Source: JACVRM01 sp963839815
GTDB taxonomy: Bacteria > Actinomycetota > Thermoleophilia > Gaiellales > Gaiellaceae
Reading direction: 5' to 3'
Assembly: GCA_963839815.1 (NCBI GenBank)
Contig: CAWIWF010000001.1
Span: forward strand, 124,001 to 188,000
DNA length: 64,000 nucleotides
The number at the start of each line of letters is the position of its first letter. Position 1 is the first letter of the stretch. Positions 25,174-34,565 of the stretch are shown here, piece after piece. Made by a program: the position numbers and the translations under genes. The notes beneath the pieces are model-generated. The model did not search any database and was not told the origin of the DNA. It worked only from the letters and a program-made list of their open reading frames with translations.

Positions 25174-25698
25174 CTAGCGCGCGCGGGTCGGTTTCGGCGG
25201 CACGGGTGAGCGAACATCGATCAGCAGACGCTCGTCCGGGACGGGCATCGGCTCGCCGCCGTTGAGCGAGTAGGCGCCGTTCGAGAGCCCGAACTCGCTG
25301 AGGCCCGCTCCGTGCAGCGTGGCGCGGCCGCGGCCGACGATGCTGACGTCGACGCCGACGGCGTTTTCGATCCTGGCGTTGAAGCGGCCGCCGAGGATGC
25401 GGAAACGAATGCCCTTGCCGCCGTACGTGACGGTCATGCCGCGCACGCGAACCCAGTCGTGGCCACGCACGATCGGCCCGCCGCCGCGCGCGCCGAACGG
25501 GTTGCGGATGACGAGCTTCCCCCGGTCGATCCGTCCGATCACCGAGCCGGACAGGTCGAGCACGAAGCGGCCGCGGCCGTCGGTGACGGCGAGCGTGCCG
25601 TCGCCGGCCGCCTGCGGGGCGGCCGTCGCCAGCGAGGCGAACAGGGCGACTGCGGCCAGCAGCGCGCCGAGCAGGGGGAGCCGAAAGCGGGTTGGCAC
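25174..25698 (-). CDS. Secreted protein of unknown function
   Basis: 174 residues. Signal peptide about 1-27 (LPLLGALLAAVALFASLATAAPQA). The rest is beta-rich with Gly/Val/Arg alternation (GRFVLDLSGSVIGRIDRGKLVIRNPFG, RVRGMTVTYGGKGIRFRILGGRF), like proteins made of short beta repeats in Actinobacteria. No cysteines and no catalytic motif. Upstream of the OmpR regulator on the same strand by 34 bases, so it may be in the same operon and be linked to an envelope signal. Confidence 0.75.
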   Translation of the reverse strand: MPTRFRLPLLGALLAAVALFASLATAAPQAAGDGTLAVTDGRGRFVLDLSGSVIGRIDRGKLVIRNPFGARGGGPIVRGHDWVRVRGMTVTYGGKGIRFRILGGRFNARIENAVGVDVSIVGRGRATLHGAGLSEFGLSNGAYSLNGGEPMPVPDERLLIDVRSPVPPKPTRAR

Positions 25699-25793
25699 GT
25701 TCTGAGTATCGGCGCGTGCGGTTCGGTGCCGGTGTGAGGCATGTAAGGAAGCCGTAAAGCGCCGGGCGGCTACGACCCCGTTAGGTTGCCGCG

Positions 25794-27008
25794 GTGGACA
25801 TCACCTTTCCCGAGGCGCTCCTCATCCTCGGCGCCCTCCTCACCGTCGCCGCAGCGCTGTCCGGCTGGCTGCACGGAACAGTCCTCTCGATCTCGGTCTT
25901 GTCGGTCCTCGCGGGTCTCGTGCTGTCGTGGGCGGACGTCATCGCCGTCGAGCCCGGCGCCGAGCTGATCGTGGTCGTCGTCGAGCTGGCGCTGATCCTG
26001 ACGCTGTTCAGCGACGGTCTCTTCGTCGAGCGCGAGCTCCTCGAGCAGGCCTGGCAGCCGCCGGCGCGGGCGCTCGTGGTCGCGCTGCCGATCACGCTCG
26101 GGCTGCTGGCGCTCGCCGCCAAGCTCCTCTTCCCCGATCTGACCTGGGCCGAGGCCTTTCTCCTCGGCGCCGTCCTCTCGCCGACCGATCCCGTCGTCAC
26201 CTCCGCCATCGTCACCGCCCAGCGGGTCCCGGCGGTCGTCCGGCACACGCTCAACCTCGAGTCGGGGTTGAACGACGGGCTCGCGCTCCCGATCGTGCTC
26301 TTCTTCCTCGTCCTCTCGACCGAGGCCGGCGATGCCGCCACGGAGGGCCTGTCCCTGCTCGGCGAGGCGGCGGTCGGCGCCATCCTCGGGGTCGGGCTCG
26401 CCGTGATCGGCGGGCGGGCCCTGGCGCGCCTCCCCGGCGGAGGGATCGCGCACAAGTACGAGGGCATCTACGCGCTCGGGCTGGCGTTCGCCGCCTTCGG
26501 GGTCGCCGACGTCACCTTCGGCAACGGGCTGATCGCCGTCTTCGTCGCCGGCATCGCGCTCGCGGTCGCCCGGCACGAGATCCCGGACGCCTTCAGCACG
26601 TTCAACGAGAGCGTGAGCGCGAGCTTCCAGGTGATCACGTTCTTCCTCTTCGGCGCGCTCGTGTTCGCCACCGGCTGGGAGGGAGACACGCTCGCCCTGA
26701 TCGCGTTCATCCTCTTCATGCTGCTCGTCGCCCGGCCGCTGGCGGTGATCATCTCCTTCGCCGGCATCCGGATGCCCTGGCCGTCGAAGCTCTTCATCGC
26801 CTGGTTCGGCCCAAAGGGCGTCGCCTCGATGCTCTTCGCCCTGTTCGTGCTGAACTCGTCGGCGCCCGACCGCACCCTCGTGTTCGACGTCGCCTCGTTC
26901 GCCGTGCTCGCGTCGATCATGGCCCACGGACTCACGGACACGGTCGGGGCGAGCTGGATCGAGAGCCGCCTGATGGCCTCAGGTGACGCGGATGATGACC
27001 AGGTATGA
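25794..27008 (+). CDS. Cation:proton antiporter, CPA1/NhaP type
   Basis: 404 residues with 11-12 hydrophobic helices. Exchange-site motifs are present: LSPTDPVV (TDP 131-133) in the helix-4 break and LESGLNDGLALP with the Asn160-Asp161 pair typical of electroneutral CPA1 Na+(K+)/H+ antiporters. It lacks the long cytoplasmic C-terminal domain, so it is a minimal transporter. GTG start. Its 3' end overlaps the convergent exchanger gene by 30 bases. Confidence 0.93.
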   Translation: MDITFPEALLILGALLTVAAALSGWLHGTVLSISVLSVLAGLVLSWADVIAVEPGAELIVVVVELALILTLFSDGLFVERELLEQAWQPPARALVVALPITLGLLALAAKLLFPDLTWAEAFLLGAVLSPTDPVVTSAIVTAQRVPAVVRHTLNLESGLNDGLALPIVLFFLVLSTEAGDAATEGLSLLGEAAVGAILGVGLAVIGGRALARLPGGGIAHKYEGIYALGLAFAAFGVADVTFGNGLIAVFVAGIALAVARHEIPDAFSTFNESVSASFQVITFFLFGALVFATGWEGDTLALIAFILFMLLVARPLAVIISFAGIRMPWPSKLFIAWFGPKGVASMLFALFVLNSSAPDRTLVFDVASFAVLASIMAHGLTDTVGASWIESRLMASGDADDDQV

Positions 27009-27923
27009 GAGCGCGTAGAGCAGCATCAGCACCGGCCCGCTGACCCGGTCGTGCCGCCGGCGGCTGCCGAGCAGGGCTCCGACCAGCCCGATCGCGACGA
27101 GCGAGTAGAGCGACCCCGCCACCGCGAGGCGCGGGGTGACATCCGCGGGGAAGAGCAGCGGCCCCATGCCGATCGACAGCGTCGCGTCGGCCATCGAGCT
27201 GCCGAGCGCGTCGCCGAGCGCGATCTGCGGTGCGCCGCGGGCGAGCGCCGTCAGCACGACCACGATCTCGGGCGCCGACGTGCCCATCGAGGCGCCGAAG
27301 AACGCCAGGGCGAACTCGGGCACGCCGACGAGCTCGGCCAGCTCGACGAGCGAGCGCACCGCGACCGTCGCCCCCGCGCCGACGACGCCCAGGGTCCCGA
27401 GCACGATCGCCGCCTGGGTGGAGCGGCCTTTGAACCGCATCTCCGGCGGTTCCTCGGGCGCGCCATGAGTGGACACGAGACGCACGACGGCGAAGGTGGC
27501 GAGACCCCAGGAGAGCACGAGGACCGCCCCCTCCCAGCGGGCGAGCCAGCCGTCGCCGACGAAGAGGGTCGTCAGGCCCAGCCCCGCCATCGTCAGCACG
27601 CTGACGAGCCCCACCTGCCGGCGATCGACGAGCACGACGGCGACGACCAGCGGGAAGAGGCCGAGCACGAACGTGTACTGGGTCAGTGCCGACCCGACCG
27701 AGTCGCCGACGTTGACGTCGCCCCTGCCCTGCGCGTGCGCAGCGACCGAGTTGGCGATCTCCGGCAGGTCGGTACCGATCGCGACGAGCGCGACGCCGAC
27801 GATGAATGGCGGCGCGCCGAGCGCTGCGGCGAGCGCACGCGTGTAGGAGACGGCCACGTCGCTGGCGAGCAGCGCGACGGCGAGGCCGACCACGAGCAGG
27901 ACGATCTGGAGCGCGACGGTCAT
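26979..27923 (-). CDS. Calcium/cation exchanger, CaCA family
   Basis: 314 residues, about ten transmembrane helices. The two inverted alpha-repeats are clear: ALVAIGTDLPEIANSVAA near residue 45 and GASMGTSAPEIVVVLTALARG near 200, with the GD(S/A)(V/L)GS continuation in each. These carry the ion-binding acidic residues; the first has Asp-Leu-Pro in place of the more common Ser-x-Pro. Probably Na+ or H+ driven Ca2+ export. ATG at 27923; farther starts add an unconserved tail. Confidence 0.92.
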   Translation of the reverse strand: MTVALQIVLLVVGLAVALLASDVAVSYTRALAAALGAPPFIVGVALVAIGTDLPEIANSVAAHAQGRGDVNVGDSVGSALTQYTFVLGLFPLVVAVVLVDRRQVGLVSVLTMAGLGLTTLFVGDGWLARWEGAVLVLSWGLATFAVVRLVSTHGAPEEPPEMRFKGRSTQAAIVLGTLGVVGAGATVAVRSLVELAELVGVPEFALAFFGASMGTSAPEIVVVLTALARGAPQIALGDALGSSMADATLSIGMGPLLFPADVTPRLAVAGSLYSLVAIGLVGALLGSRRRHDRVSGPVLMLLYALSYLVIIRVT

Positions 27924-28017
27924 ACGGGGCTCGCACAGGCGCCGCCCGGCGTCGGCGGTCGACTCTGCGCGCACCCGAGGGCCGGGATCGTACTGACCGC
28001 CGGATAGGCTCGCGCTC

Positions 28018-29280
28018 ATGACGGTCCTCGCGATCGTGATCTTCGTCGCAGCGCTCGGCGTCGTCGCCGTCGAGTGGGTGCACCGCACGAAGGCCGCACT
28101 GATCGGAGCCGGACTGATGGTGGTGATCGGCGTGCTCGATCAGGAGGCGGCGATCGAGGCGGTCGACTGGAGCACGCTCGGCCTGCTCGTCGGGATGATG
28201 ATCCTCGTCGGGCTGACCGAGCGTACGGGCGTGTTCACCTACGTGGCGCTACGGACGGCACAGCTCTCGCGAGGTCGCGCGGGCCTGCTCGTCCTGCTGC
28301 TCGCGGGCACGACCGGCCTGCTCTCGGCCTTCCTCGACAATCTGACCGCGATCCTGCTCATCGTCCCGGTGACGCTGGTCCTGGCCGACCTGCTGGACAT
28401 CTCTCCGATTCCGCTCGTGCTCGTCGAGGTGATTGCCTCGAACATCGGGGGAACCGCCACGCTGATCGGCGACCCACCGAACATCATGATCGGCAGCCAC
28501 GTCTCGGAGCTCTCGTTCCTCGACTTCATCGTCAACCTCGCTCCCGTCTCGCTGCTGACGCTGGTGACGGTCGCGGGCCTGCTCTACGTCGTCTTCCGAA
28601 AACAGCTCGCGATCGATCCGGCCCGGGCCGCCGAGCTCGGGGGGCTCGACCCGGCGAAAGACCTGCGCGGGCAGCCCTACCTGGTGCGCTCGCTGGTCGT
28701 CCTCGGAGGCACGATCGTGTTCTTCTTCCTGCACGCGCCGCTGCACGTGGAGCCGTCGGTGGTCGCGCTCGGCGGTGCCACGGTGCTCCTGCTCGTGGCG
28801 GCCGACGACGTCGAGGATGCACTCGAGCGCGTCGAGTGGTCGACGATCTTCTTCTTCACGGGCCTCTTCGTGATGGTCGGCGGCCTCGAGGCCCAGGGCG
28901 TCATCGAGGAGGTGGCCGTCTGGCTCGGCGACGTCACCGACGGGTCGCTGACGGCCGAGTCGATGGTGCTGCTCTGGGGCGCAGCAGCGGGCTCGGCGCT
29001 CGTCGACAACATCCCGTTCACGGCAGCGATGATCCCGGTCGTCGACGAGCTCGAGGCGGGTGGCGAGTTCGAGGACGTGCGCTGGTGGTCGCTCGCCCTC
29101 GGCGCCTGCTTCGGCGGCAACATGACGCTGATCGCGGCAGCAGCCAACGTCGCCGCGACGGGCGTGCTCGAGCGCACCGGCAACCCCGTCTCCTTCGGGC
29201 GGTTCCTGGCGATCGGAGCGCCGGTGACCCTGATCTCGCTTGCGATCGCGACCGGCTACCTGCTTCTCTTCCAACTCTAG
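28018..29280 (+). CDS. ArsB/NhaD-family ion transporter
   Basis: 420 residues, about 11-12 helices of the ion transporter superfamily (SLC13/ArsB/NhaD/P-protein). Seen: FLDNLTAILLIVPVTL, ASNIGGTATLIGDPPNIMIGS in the first half, and the symmetrical SALVDNIPFTAAMIPVV and GGNMTLIAAAANV in the second; these hairpin motifs bind the cation or anion. Whether it moves Na+, arsenite or another ion is unclear; no arsenic genes are near. Divergent from the CaCA exchanger by 94 bases and followed by a CBS-domain protein. Confidence 0.92.
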   Translation: MTVLAIVIFVAALGVVAVEWVHRTKAALIGAGLMVVIGVLDQEAAIEAVDWSTLGLLVGMMILVGLTERTGVFTYVALRTAQLSRGRAGLLVLLLAGTTGLLSAFLDNLTAILLIVPVTLVLADLLDISPIPLVLVEVIASNIGGTATLIGDPPNIMIGSHVSELSFLDFIVNLAPVSLLTLVTVAGLLYVVFRKQLAIDPARAAELGGLDPAKDLRGQPYLVRSLVVLGGTIVFFFLHAPLHVEPSVVALGGATVLLLVAADDVEDALERVEWSTIFFFTGLFVMVGGLEAQGVIEEVAVWLGDVTDGSLTAESMVLLWGAAAGSALVDNIPFTAAMIPVVDELEAGGEFEDVRWWSLALGACFGGNMTLIAAAANVAATGVLERTGNPVSFGRFLAIGAPVTLISLAIATGYLLLFQL

Positions 29281-29289
29281 GATCGACCC

Positions 29290-29739
29290 GTGGACCTGCG
29301 AGAATTTCCGCTCACCGAGACCGCCGTCGAGCACACGGCGACCTTCGGCGACGCCGCCGACGAGCTCGTGCGCACGCATGTCGACGCCATCGCGGTCATC
29401 GACGGCGAGCGGCGCGTCGTCGGCCTGTTCACCAACGACGACGTCGTCCAGGGGCTGTTCCCTCGCTACCTGGCGGAGCTGCGCCACACCGCGTTTCTCG
29501 CCGACCAGCTCGAGGAGCTGAAGCAGCGGCTCGTGCCCGTGCTCCAGGAGCCAGTCTCCGAGCACATGCGCAAGCCGGTCGTCCTCGACATCGAGACGAG
29601 CGCGAGCCACGCCGCCGAGAAGTTCTTGCACTGCGAGTGGGGCGCCGTCGCAGTCGTGGACGACGGTCGCTTCGCCGGCATGCTCAGCGAGGTGGAGTTC
29701 GCCCGCGTCATGCTCGAACGCATGCGGCCCGAGGGCTGA
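29290..29739 (+). CDS. CBS-domain protein
   Basis: 149 residues holding a pair of CBS motifs: about 10-65 (FGDAADELVRTHVDAIAVIDGERRVVGLFTNDDVV) and about 92-145 (SEHMRKPVVLDIETSASHAAEKFL...AVVDDGRFAGMLSEVEF). CBS pairs bind adenosine ligands and gate partner proteins. It starts nine bases after the ArsB/NhaD gene, so it probably regulates that transporter in response to energy state; this is inference from position. Confidence 0.87.
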   Translation: MDLREFPLTETAVEHTATFGDAADELVRTHVDAIAVIDGERRVVGLFTNDDVVQGLFPRYLAELRHTAFLADQLEELKQRLVPVLQEPVSEHMRKPVVLDIETSASHAAEKFLHCEWGAVAVVDDGRFAGMLSEVEFARVMLERMRPEG

Positions 29740-29882
29740 CCCGCGCCGGTGGAATCCCGCTCGCCAGGCGGGATTCGCGGGGTCGTGTTGAGTTCGCGTG
29801 GTGCGCCGCTCAGCGTTCCTTGACGCCGAATACATGGTTTCCCCGATTGTCGGCGCCCGCTGCCGGACGGCACGATTCCGGC

Positions 29883-30836
29883 GTGGGCAGCCGTCTCGCA
29901 GCGCGCGCGCTGGCAAGGCGCAGGAAGACCCGTCTCAGCGTGGTCGCGGAGCGGCGCACGCCGACCAATGCGCGCCTGCTGTCGGCAGCACGGTCGGCGG
30001 GCTTCGCGGCCCGGCTGCTCGCGCCGGACGAGGCGAGCCGGCGCGTGCGCCCTGACGAGATCGTCCTCGCGCGGCTGGACGTGCTGCCCACGCTCGACGG
30101 CGTCGAGGACGGCCTCGCCGCTCTCGAGACGCTCGAGCTCGGCGGGCTCCACGTGCTGAACCGGGCGCAGCCGCTCCTCGCCTGCCACGACAAGTTGCGC
30201 ACCGCCGACTCGCTGCGAGCGGCCGACCTCCCCCACCCGATGACGGTTCACGTGCGCTCTGCCGAGCCGGTCGCGCTCACCTACCCGGTGGTCGTCAAGC
30301 CGAGGTTCGGCAGCTGGGGCCGCGACGTCATGCTCTGCCGCACGCCGGCGGAGCTCGGCCGGTGCCTCGCCGACCTGGCCGGGCGCCCCTGGTTCGGGCG
30401 CCACGGGGCGCTCGTGCAGGAGTTCGTCGACGCCGAGGCGCGCGACCTCCGCGTGATCGTGGCCGGCGGCGAGGTCGTGGGCGCGATCGAGCGCGTCGCC
30501 AGGCCGGGCGAGTGGCGCACGAACGTCGCGCTCGGCGGCCGCCGCCGGCCCACTCGACCCTCTGCCGCCGCCTGCGCGACCGCCGTGGCTGCGGCGCGGG
30601 CGGTGTCGATGGACGTGGTCGGAGTCGATCTGCTCCCCGCGGCCGACCGCTACGTCATCGTCGAGCTCAACGGGGCCGTCGACTTCACCCCCGCGTACTC
30701 GCTCGACGGCGAGAACGTGTTCGCCGCCGTCGCGCGCCAACTCGTGCGGCTGACGGGCCACGAGGCCGCGGAGGCCGCCGGGCTCTCCAGCGTGCTGGCC
30801 CCGGTCGACGACGCGCTGCAGGCCGCCGTCCAGTAA
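29883..30836 (+). CDS. RimK-type ATP-grasp ligase
   Basis: 317 residues. ATP-grasp features: VVVKPRFGSWGRDVMLC (about 135-151, nucleotide-binding lysine and glycine loop), VQEFVDAEARDLRVIVAGGEVVGAI, and the Mg-binding VGVDLLPAADRYVIVELNGAVDF. This is the RimK/LysX/CofF subfamily that joins Glu or another amino acid to a carboxylate on a protein or cofactor. No LysW-type carrier is nearby, so lysine biosynthesis is not supported. GTG 29883 was taken because the pre-ATP-grasp domain begins there. Confidence 0.85.
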   Translation: MGSRLAARALARRRKTRLSVVAERRTPTNARLLSAARSAGFAARLLAPDEASRRVRPDEIVLARLDVLPTLDGVEDGLAALETLELGGLHVLNRAQPLLACHDKLRTADSLRAADLPHPMTVHVRSAEPVALTYPVVVKPRFGSWGRDVMLCRTPAELGRCLADLAGRPWFGRHGALVQEFVDAEARDLRVIVAGGEVVGAIERVARPGEWRTNVALGGRRRPTRPSAAACATAVAAARAVSMDVVGVDLLPAADRYVIVELNGAVDFTPAYSLDGENVFAAVARQLVRLTGHEAAEAAGLSSVLAPVDDALQAAVQ

Positions 30837-30838
30837 CG

Positions 30839-31753
30839 ATGCCCGTCGCCGGCAGCCGCGTCGTCGTCGGGGTCGACGGCTCCGACGAGGCACGCGGCGC
30901 GATCGCCGTCGCGCGCTGGCTCGGCGAGCGTCTGGGCTTGCCCCTCGCGCTCGCTCACGCGACACCCGTGCCGGCCGCGGTGGGAGCAGGCTTCGCGCCG
31001 CAGCTCGGGACGACGCCGGACGACGCCGAGCGGCGCCTCGCGGGCGCCCGGGGGTTGATCGACGGAGAGGCGCGGCTCGCAGGGCTCCACGGTGCGGAGC
31101 GCGTGGCGCTCCTCGGAGCCGCCGACGAGGGGCTGCTCGAGCTCGCCGCCCGGGAGGACGCAGCGTTCATCGTGCTCGGCTCGCGTGGCCGCGGCCGCAT
31201 CTCGACCCTGCTGCTCGGCAGCGTCTCGAGCTCGGTGGCCGCCGGTGCCGCCTGCCCGGTCGTCGTGGTGCCCGCCCGTGCCTCCGTGCCGCCGGCGGGC
31301 AGCGGGCCGCTCGTCTGCGCGGTCGACGGCTCACCCGGCAGCCGCCGCGCCCTTCGCCTCGGTGTGTCGCTGGCCCAGGCGCTCGGAACGCGCCTCGTGC
31401 TCGCGCACGCCGTGCCGCGCGAGACCGTGCTCGGCTTCGGCCCGATCCCGGGCGTGTCCGAGGAGCTGGAGCGCCTGGACGCCGGCACCGCTGCGGACTT
31501 GCTCGAGCGGATCGCTGCGGAGGAAGGCGTCGCCGACTCGGAGCGGGTCGTCGGCGTCGGCCGCCCCTCGCGCGTGCTCGGCGAGCTGGCCGCCGTTCAC
31601 GGGGCGCTCCTGCTCCTCACGGGGTCGCGTGGCCATGGCCCCGCAACGACGCTGCTGCTCGGCTCCGTCGCGCACGATCTCGCTGCAGCCGCGCCCTGTC
31701 CGGTCGCGATCCTGCCGTCCGACGCACCCGCGCCGCCGCCGGCAGGTACATAG
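30839..31753 (+). CDS. Universal stress protein with tandem UspA domains
   Basis: 304 residues made of two UspA domains (about 5-142 and 155-298). Each starts VVVGVDGSDEA / VCAVDGSPGS and ends with the nucleotide-binding motif G-x2-G-x9-G-S: GSRGRGRISTLLLGSVSSSV and GSRGHGPATTLLLGSVAHDL. Such proteins bind ATP in stationary or stress conditions. Starts two bases after the ATP-grasp gene and ends ten bases before the NarL-type kinase, so these genes probably form one operon. Confidence 0.93.
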   Translation: MPVAGSRVVVGVDGSDEARGAIAVARWLGERLGLPLALAHATPVPAAVGAGFAPQLGTTPDDAERRLAGARGLIDGEARLAGLHGAERVALLGAADEGLLELAAREDAAFIVLGSRGRGRISTLLLGSVSSSVAAGAACPVVVVPARASVPPAGSGPLVCAVDGSPGSRRALRLGVSLAQALGTRLVLAHAVPRETVLGFGPIPGVSEELERLDAGTAADLLERIAAEEGVADSERVVGVGRPSRVLGELAAVHGALLLLTGSRGHGPATTLLLGSVAHDLAAAAPCPVAILPSDAPAPPPAGT

Positions 31754-31763
31754 GGATGTTGGG

Positions 31764-32708
31764 ATGTCGCTCTTCTGGCGGGTGTTCGTGCTCAACGCCG
31801 GCGTCTTCGGACTGGCCGCGACCCTGTTGCTGCTCACGCCGGCGACTGTCAGCTTCCCGGTCGCGACGGCGGAGGCGGCGGTCATCGCCGGGGGCGTCGG
31901 CGCGCTGGTGCTCGTCAACCTGATCCTGCTGCGCCGTTCGTTTCGCCCGCTCGGACGCCTCGCGTCGCTGATGGCACGCGTCGACCTGCTCGAGCCCGGC
32001 GAGCGGATCGACGTCTCGGGCCCGCCCGAGATCCGGGCCCTCGTCACCTCGTTCAACGACATGCTCGACCGGCTCGAGCTGGAACGGACGGAGGCGGCCG
32101 GCCGCGCGCTCGCGGCGCAGGAGGCGGAGCGTCAGCGCGTGGCCCGGGAGCTCCATGACGAGATCGGTCAGTCGCTGACCGGCGTCGTCCTCCAGCTCAA
32201 CCGGCTGTCCGCACTCGTGAGCCCTGGACTGCACGAGGAGCTCGAGGAGGTCCGCGAGACGGCGCGCGCGAGCCTCGACCACGTTCGCGGCATCGCCACC
32301 CGCCTGCGGCCGCTGGCACTCGACGACCTCGGCCTCGTCAGCGCGCTCACGGCGCTGTCGGCGAGGTTCGAGGAGCAGACGGGCCTGCGGGTCACGCGCA
32401 CGATCGATCCGACGCTGCCGCCCCTGTCCACGCCGGTCGAGCTCGCCCTCTACCGCATCGCCCAGGAGAGCCTCACCAACGTGGCCCGGCACGCCTCGGC
32501 ACGCCGGGTCGAGCTCACCCTCAGCCACGACGGCCCGGCGCTGATGCTGAGCGTGCGCGACGACGGCGTCGGGCTCGACGGCTCCGAGCCGGGCTTCGGC
32601 ATCCGCGGAATGCGCGAGCGGGCGGTGCTCGTCGGCGCCGACCTCTCGCTCGAGCGCTCGCCAGGAGGCGGCACGACCGTCATGCTGACGGTGCCTCTCA
32701 CCAACTGA
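31764..32708 (+). CDS. NarL-type sensor histidine kinase
   Basis: 314 residues. Two transmembrane helices (about 7-26 and 38-56) with almost no extracytoplasmic loop, then a HAMP-like linker, HisKA_3 dimerisation domain with ERQRVARELHDEIGQSLTG (phospho-accepting His131), and an HATPase domain (YRIAQESLTNVARHA, SVRDDGVGLDG, FGIRGMRERA). The lack of a sensing loop suggests membrane or cytoplasmic signals. Its stop shares one base with the start of the response regulator (TGATG). Confidence 0.94.
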   Translation: MSLFWRVFVLNAGVFGLAATLLLLTPATVSFPVATAEAAVIAGGVGALVLVNLILLRRSFRPLGRLASLMARVDLLEPGERIDVSGPPEIRALVTSFNDMLDRLELERTEAAGRALAAQEAERQRVARELHDEIGQSLTGVVLQLNRLSALVSPGLHEELEEVRETARASLDHVRGIATRLRPLALDDLGLVSALTALSARFEEQTGLRVTRTIDPTLPPLSTPVELALYRIAQESLTNVARHASARRVELTLSHDGPALMLSVRDDGVGLDGSEPGFGIRGMRERAVLVGADLSLERSPGGGTTVMLTVPLTN

Positions 32709-33361
32709 TGGCGGCCCAGCCTGCACGTGTCCTGCTCGCCGACGACCACACGGTCGTCCGCCGCGGCCTGCGCCTGGTGCTCGACGGTGAGCCCGACCTG
32801 ACGGTCGTCGCCGAGGCCGGGGACGGAGCCGAGGCGGTCGCGCGGGGCCTCGAGGAGGACATCGACCTGGCCATCCTCGACGTGAGCATGCCTCGCATGA
32901 CCGGCCTGCAGGCCGCACAGGAGCTGTCTCGGCGCCGGCCCGAGCTGCGGATCCTGATCCTCTCGATGCACGACAACGAGCAGTACTTCTTCGAAGCCCT
33001 GAAGGCGGGGGCGTCCGGCTACGTGCTCAAGTCCGTCGCCGACCGCGATCTCGTCGAGGCCTGCCGGGCGTCGCTGCGCGGGGAGGCGTTCCTCTACCCC
33101 CCGGCGGTGAAGGCGCTGATGCGGGAGCGGATGTCGCGTGACGCCGAGGGGGACGGCTCGTTCGAGCCGCTGACGCCGCGCGAGGTCGAGATCCTGAAGC
33201 TGATCGCCGAGGGCAACACCTCCAGGGAGATCGCCGAGCTGCTCGTGATCAGCGCCAAGACGGTCGAGCGGCACCGCGCCAACATCCTCGAGAAGCTCGG
33301 GCTGCGGGGCCGCGTCGAGCTGACCCGCTACGCGATCAGGCGCGGGCTCGTCGAGCCCTGA
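32708..33361 (+). CDS. NarL/LuxR-family response regulator
   Basis: 217 residues. Receiver domain about 7-122 with Asp12-Asp13, phospho-acceptor Asp58 (LAILDVSMPRMTG), and the YVLKSVA lysine; LuxR helix-turn-helix about 150-210 (LTPREVEILKLIAEGNTSREIAELL, KTVERHRANILEKLGLRGR). Receives phosphate from the kinase encoded directly upstream. Likely controls a stress or redox response given the upstream universal stress protein; targets are unknown. Confidence 0.95.
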   Translation: MAAQPARVLLADDHTVVRRGLRLVLDGEPDLTVVAEAGDGAEAVARGLEEDIDLAILDVSMPRMTGLQAAQELSRRRPELRILILSMHDNEQYFFEALKAGASGYVLKSVADRDLVEACRASLRGEAFLYPPAVKALMRERMSRDAEGDGSFEPLTPREVEILKLIAEGNTSREIAELLVISAKTVERHRANILEKLGLRGRVELTRYAIRRGLVEP

Positions 33362-33367
33362 GCGCAG

Positions 33368-34225
33368 TCAGCCCTCGTCGTAGCTGAAGAAGCCCCGCCC
33401 TGTCTTGCGGCCGAGCAGGCCGGCCTGGTTCATGCGCACGAGCCGGGCAGGAGGTGCCATCCGCGGCTCGCGCAGCGCGTCGTAGAGCGCCTCGGACGCA
33501 TGCACGTGGACGTCGATGCCGATCAGGTCGAGCAGCTCGCAGGGGCCCATCGGCCAGCCGGCGCCGTGCTTCATCCCTGCGTCGAGGTCCTCGGGTGTCA
33601 CGCGCGCCTCGTCCAGCACGCGCACGCAGTCGTTCATCAGCGGGATCAGCACGCGATTGACGACGAAGCCGGGCGTGTCGTGACAGCGGATCGGCGTCTT
33701 GCCGAGCCGGCCTGCGAGCTCGAAGGCCGTCTCGTAGGCGTCGTCGTCGGTCAGCTCCGTTCGCACCACCTCGACGAGCGGCATGAGCGGCGCCGGGTTG
33801 AAGAAGTGCATGCCGACGACCCGCGACGGGCGCCCGCTGGCGGCCGCGAGCTCGGTGACCGACAGGGCGGACGTGTTGGTGGCGACGATCGCGCCGGCGT
33901 CGAGCACCCGGTCGAGCTCGGCGAGCACGTCGCGCTTGAGCGCCGGCTCCTCGAGGACGGCCTCGACGACCACGTCGCAGCCGGCCAGGTCGTCGAACTC
34001 CGTGGTGAGGGAAAGGCGTCCGGCGGCTGCTGCCCGGTCGCTCTCGTCCATACGGCCCTTCTCGACCTTGCGGCGCAGGAAGTGCTCGATGCGCCCGCGC
34101 GCCGCCTCACCGAGCGGGTCGGTCAGCTCGCGCCCGACCGTCTCGAAGCCCGCCTCGATGCACACCTGGGCGATGCCGGCGCCCATCGTGCCGAGACCGA
34201 CCACCCCGATACGGCGCACCTCCAC
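33368..34225 (-). CDS. 3-hydroxyacyl-CoA (3-hydroxybutyryl-CoA) dehydrogenase
   Basis: 285 residues, the length of single-function 3-hydroxybutyryl-CoA dehydrogenases. NAD-binding GVVGLGTMGAGIAQVC at the N-terminus, NTSALSVTELAAASGRP, GMHFFNPAPLMPLVEVV containing the catalytic His, and C-terminal NRVLIPLMNDCVRVLDE and GAGWPMGPCELLDLIG. Oxidises or reduces 3-hydroxyacyl-CoA in fatty-acid or polyester metabolism. GTG 34225 fits the family start (VRRIGVVGLG); the upstream frame is not conserved. Convergent to the response regulator. Confidence 0.94.
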   Translation of the reverse strand: MEVRRIGVVGLGTMGAGIAQVCIEAGFETVGRELTDPLGEAARGRIEHFLRRKVEKGRMDESDRAAAAGRLSLTTEFDDLAGCDVVVEAVLEEPALKRDVLAELDRVLDAGAIVATNTSALSVTELAAASGRPSRVVGMHFFNPAPLMPLVEVVRTELTDDDAYETAFELAGRLGKTPIRCHDTPGFVVNRVLIPLMNDCVRVLDEARVTPEDLDAGMKHGAGWPMGPCELLDLIGIDVHVHASEALYDALREPRMAPPARLVRMNQAGLLGRKTGRGFFSYDEG

Positions 34226-34274
34226 GGCGGCGATCCTATGCAGCGGACACCGGCGAACGGACAGAGGAGGCGGC

Positions 34275-34565
34275 ATGGAGTGGCGACTGCGCCTGTACAC
34301 CATCGAGGCCGGACAGCTCGAGCAGTGGGCCCGGGAGTGGGCGCTGCACATCCGGCCGCTGCGCGAGGCTCGGGGATTCACGGTCGCCGGCGCCTGGGCG
34401 GCCGACGAGGAGAGCACGTTCGTGTGGCTGCTCGGCTACGACGGCGAGGACGGCTGGGAGGCGGCCGACCGGGCGTACTACGCCTCCGCCGAGCGAGCTG
34501 CCGTCGAGCCGAACCCTGCCCGGCTGATCGTGGAGGCGCGCGAGTGGCCGGTGCGCGAGGTCTAG
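34275..34565 (+). CDS. NIPSNAP-like small protein
   Basis: 96 residues with the NIPSNAP/dimeric alpha-beta barrel pattern: EWRLRLYTIEAGQLEQWAREWALHIRPLREARGF, then FVWLLGYDGEDGWEAADRAYYAS. Function of the family in bacteria is poorly known. Strong GAGGAGG ribosome site eight bases before ATG 34275. Last four bases overlap the end of the convergent methyltransferase gene. Confidence 0.85.
   Translation: MEWRLRLYTIEAGQLEQWAREWALHIRPLREARGFTVAGAWAADEESTFVWLLGYDGEDGWEAADRAYYASAERAAVEPNPARLIVEAREWPVREV

Noticed and set aside
28074..29880. Long plus-strand frame upstream of the ATP-grasp gene
   Set aside because: It runs out of frame through the ArsB/NhaD and CBS genes with Arg/Gly-rich composition; the real protein starts at 29883.
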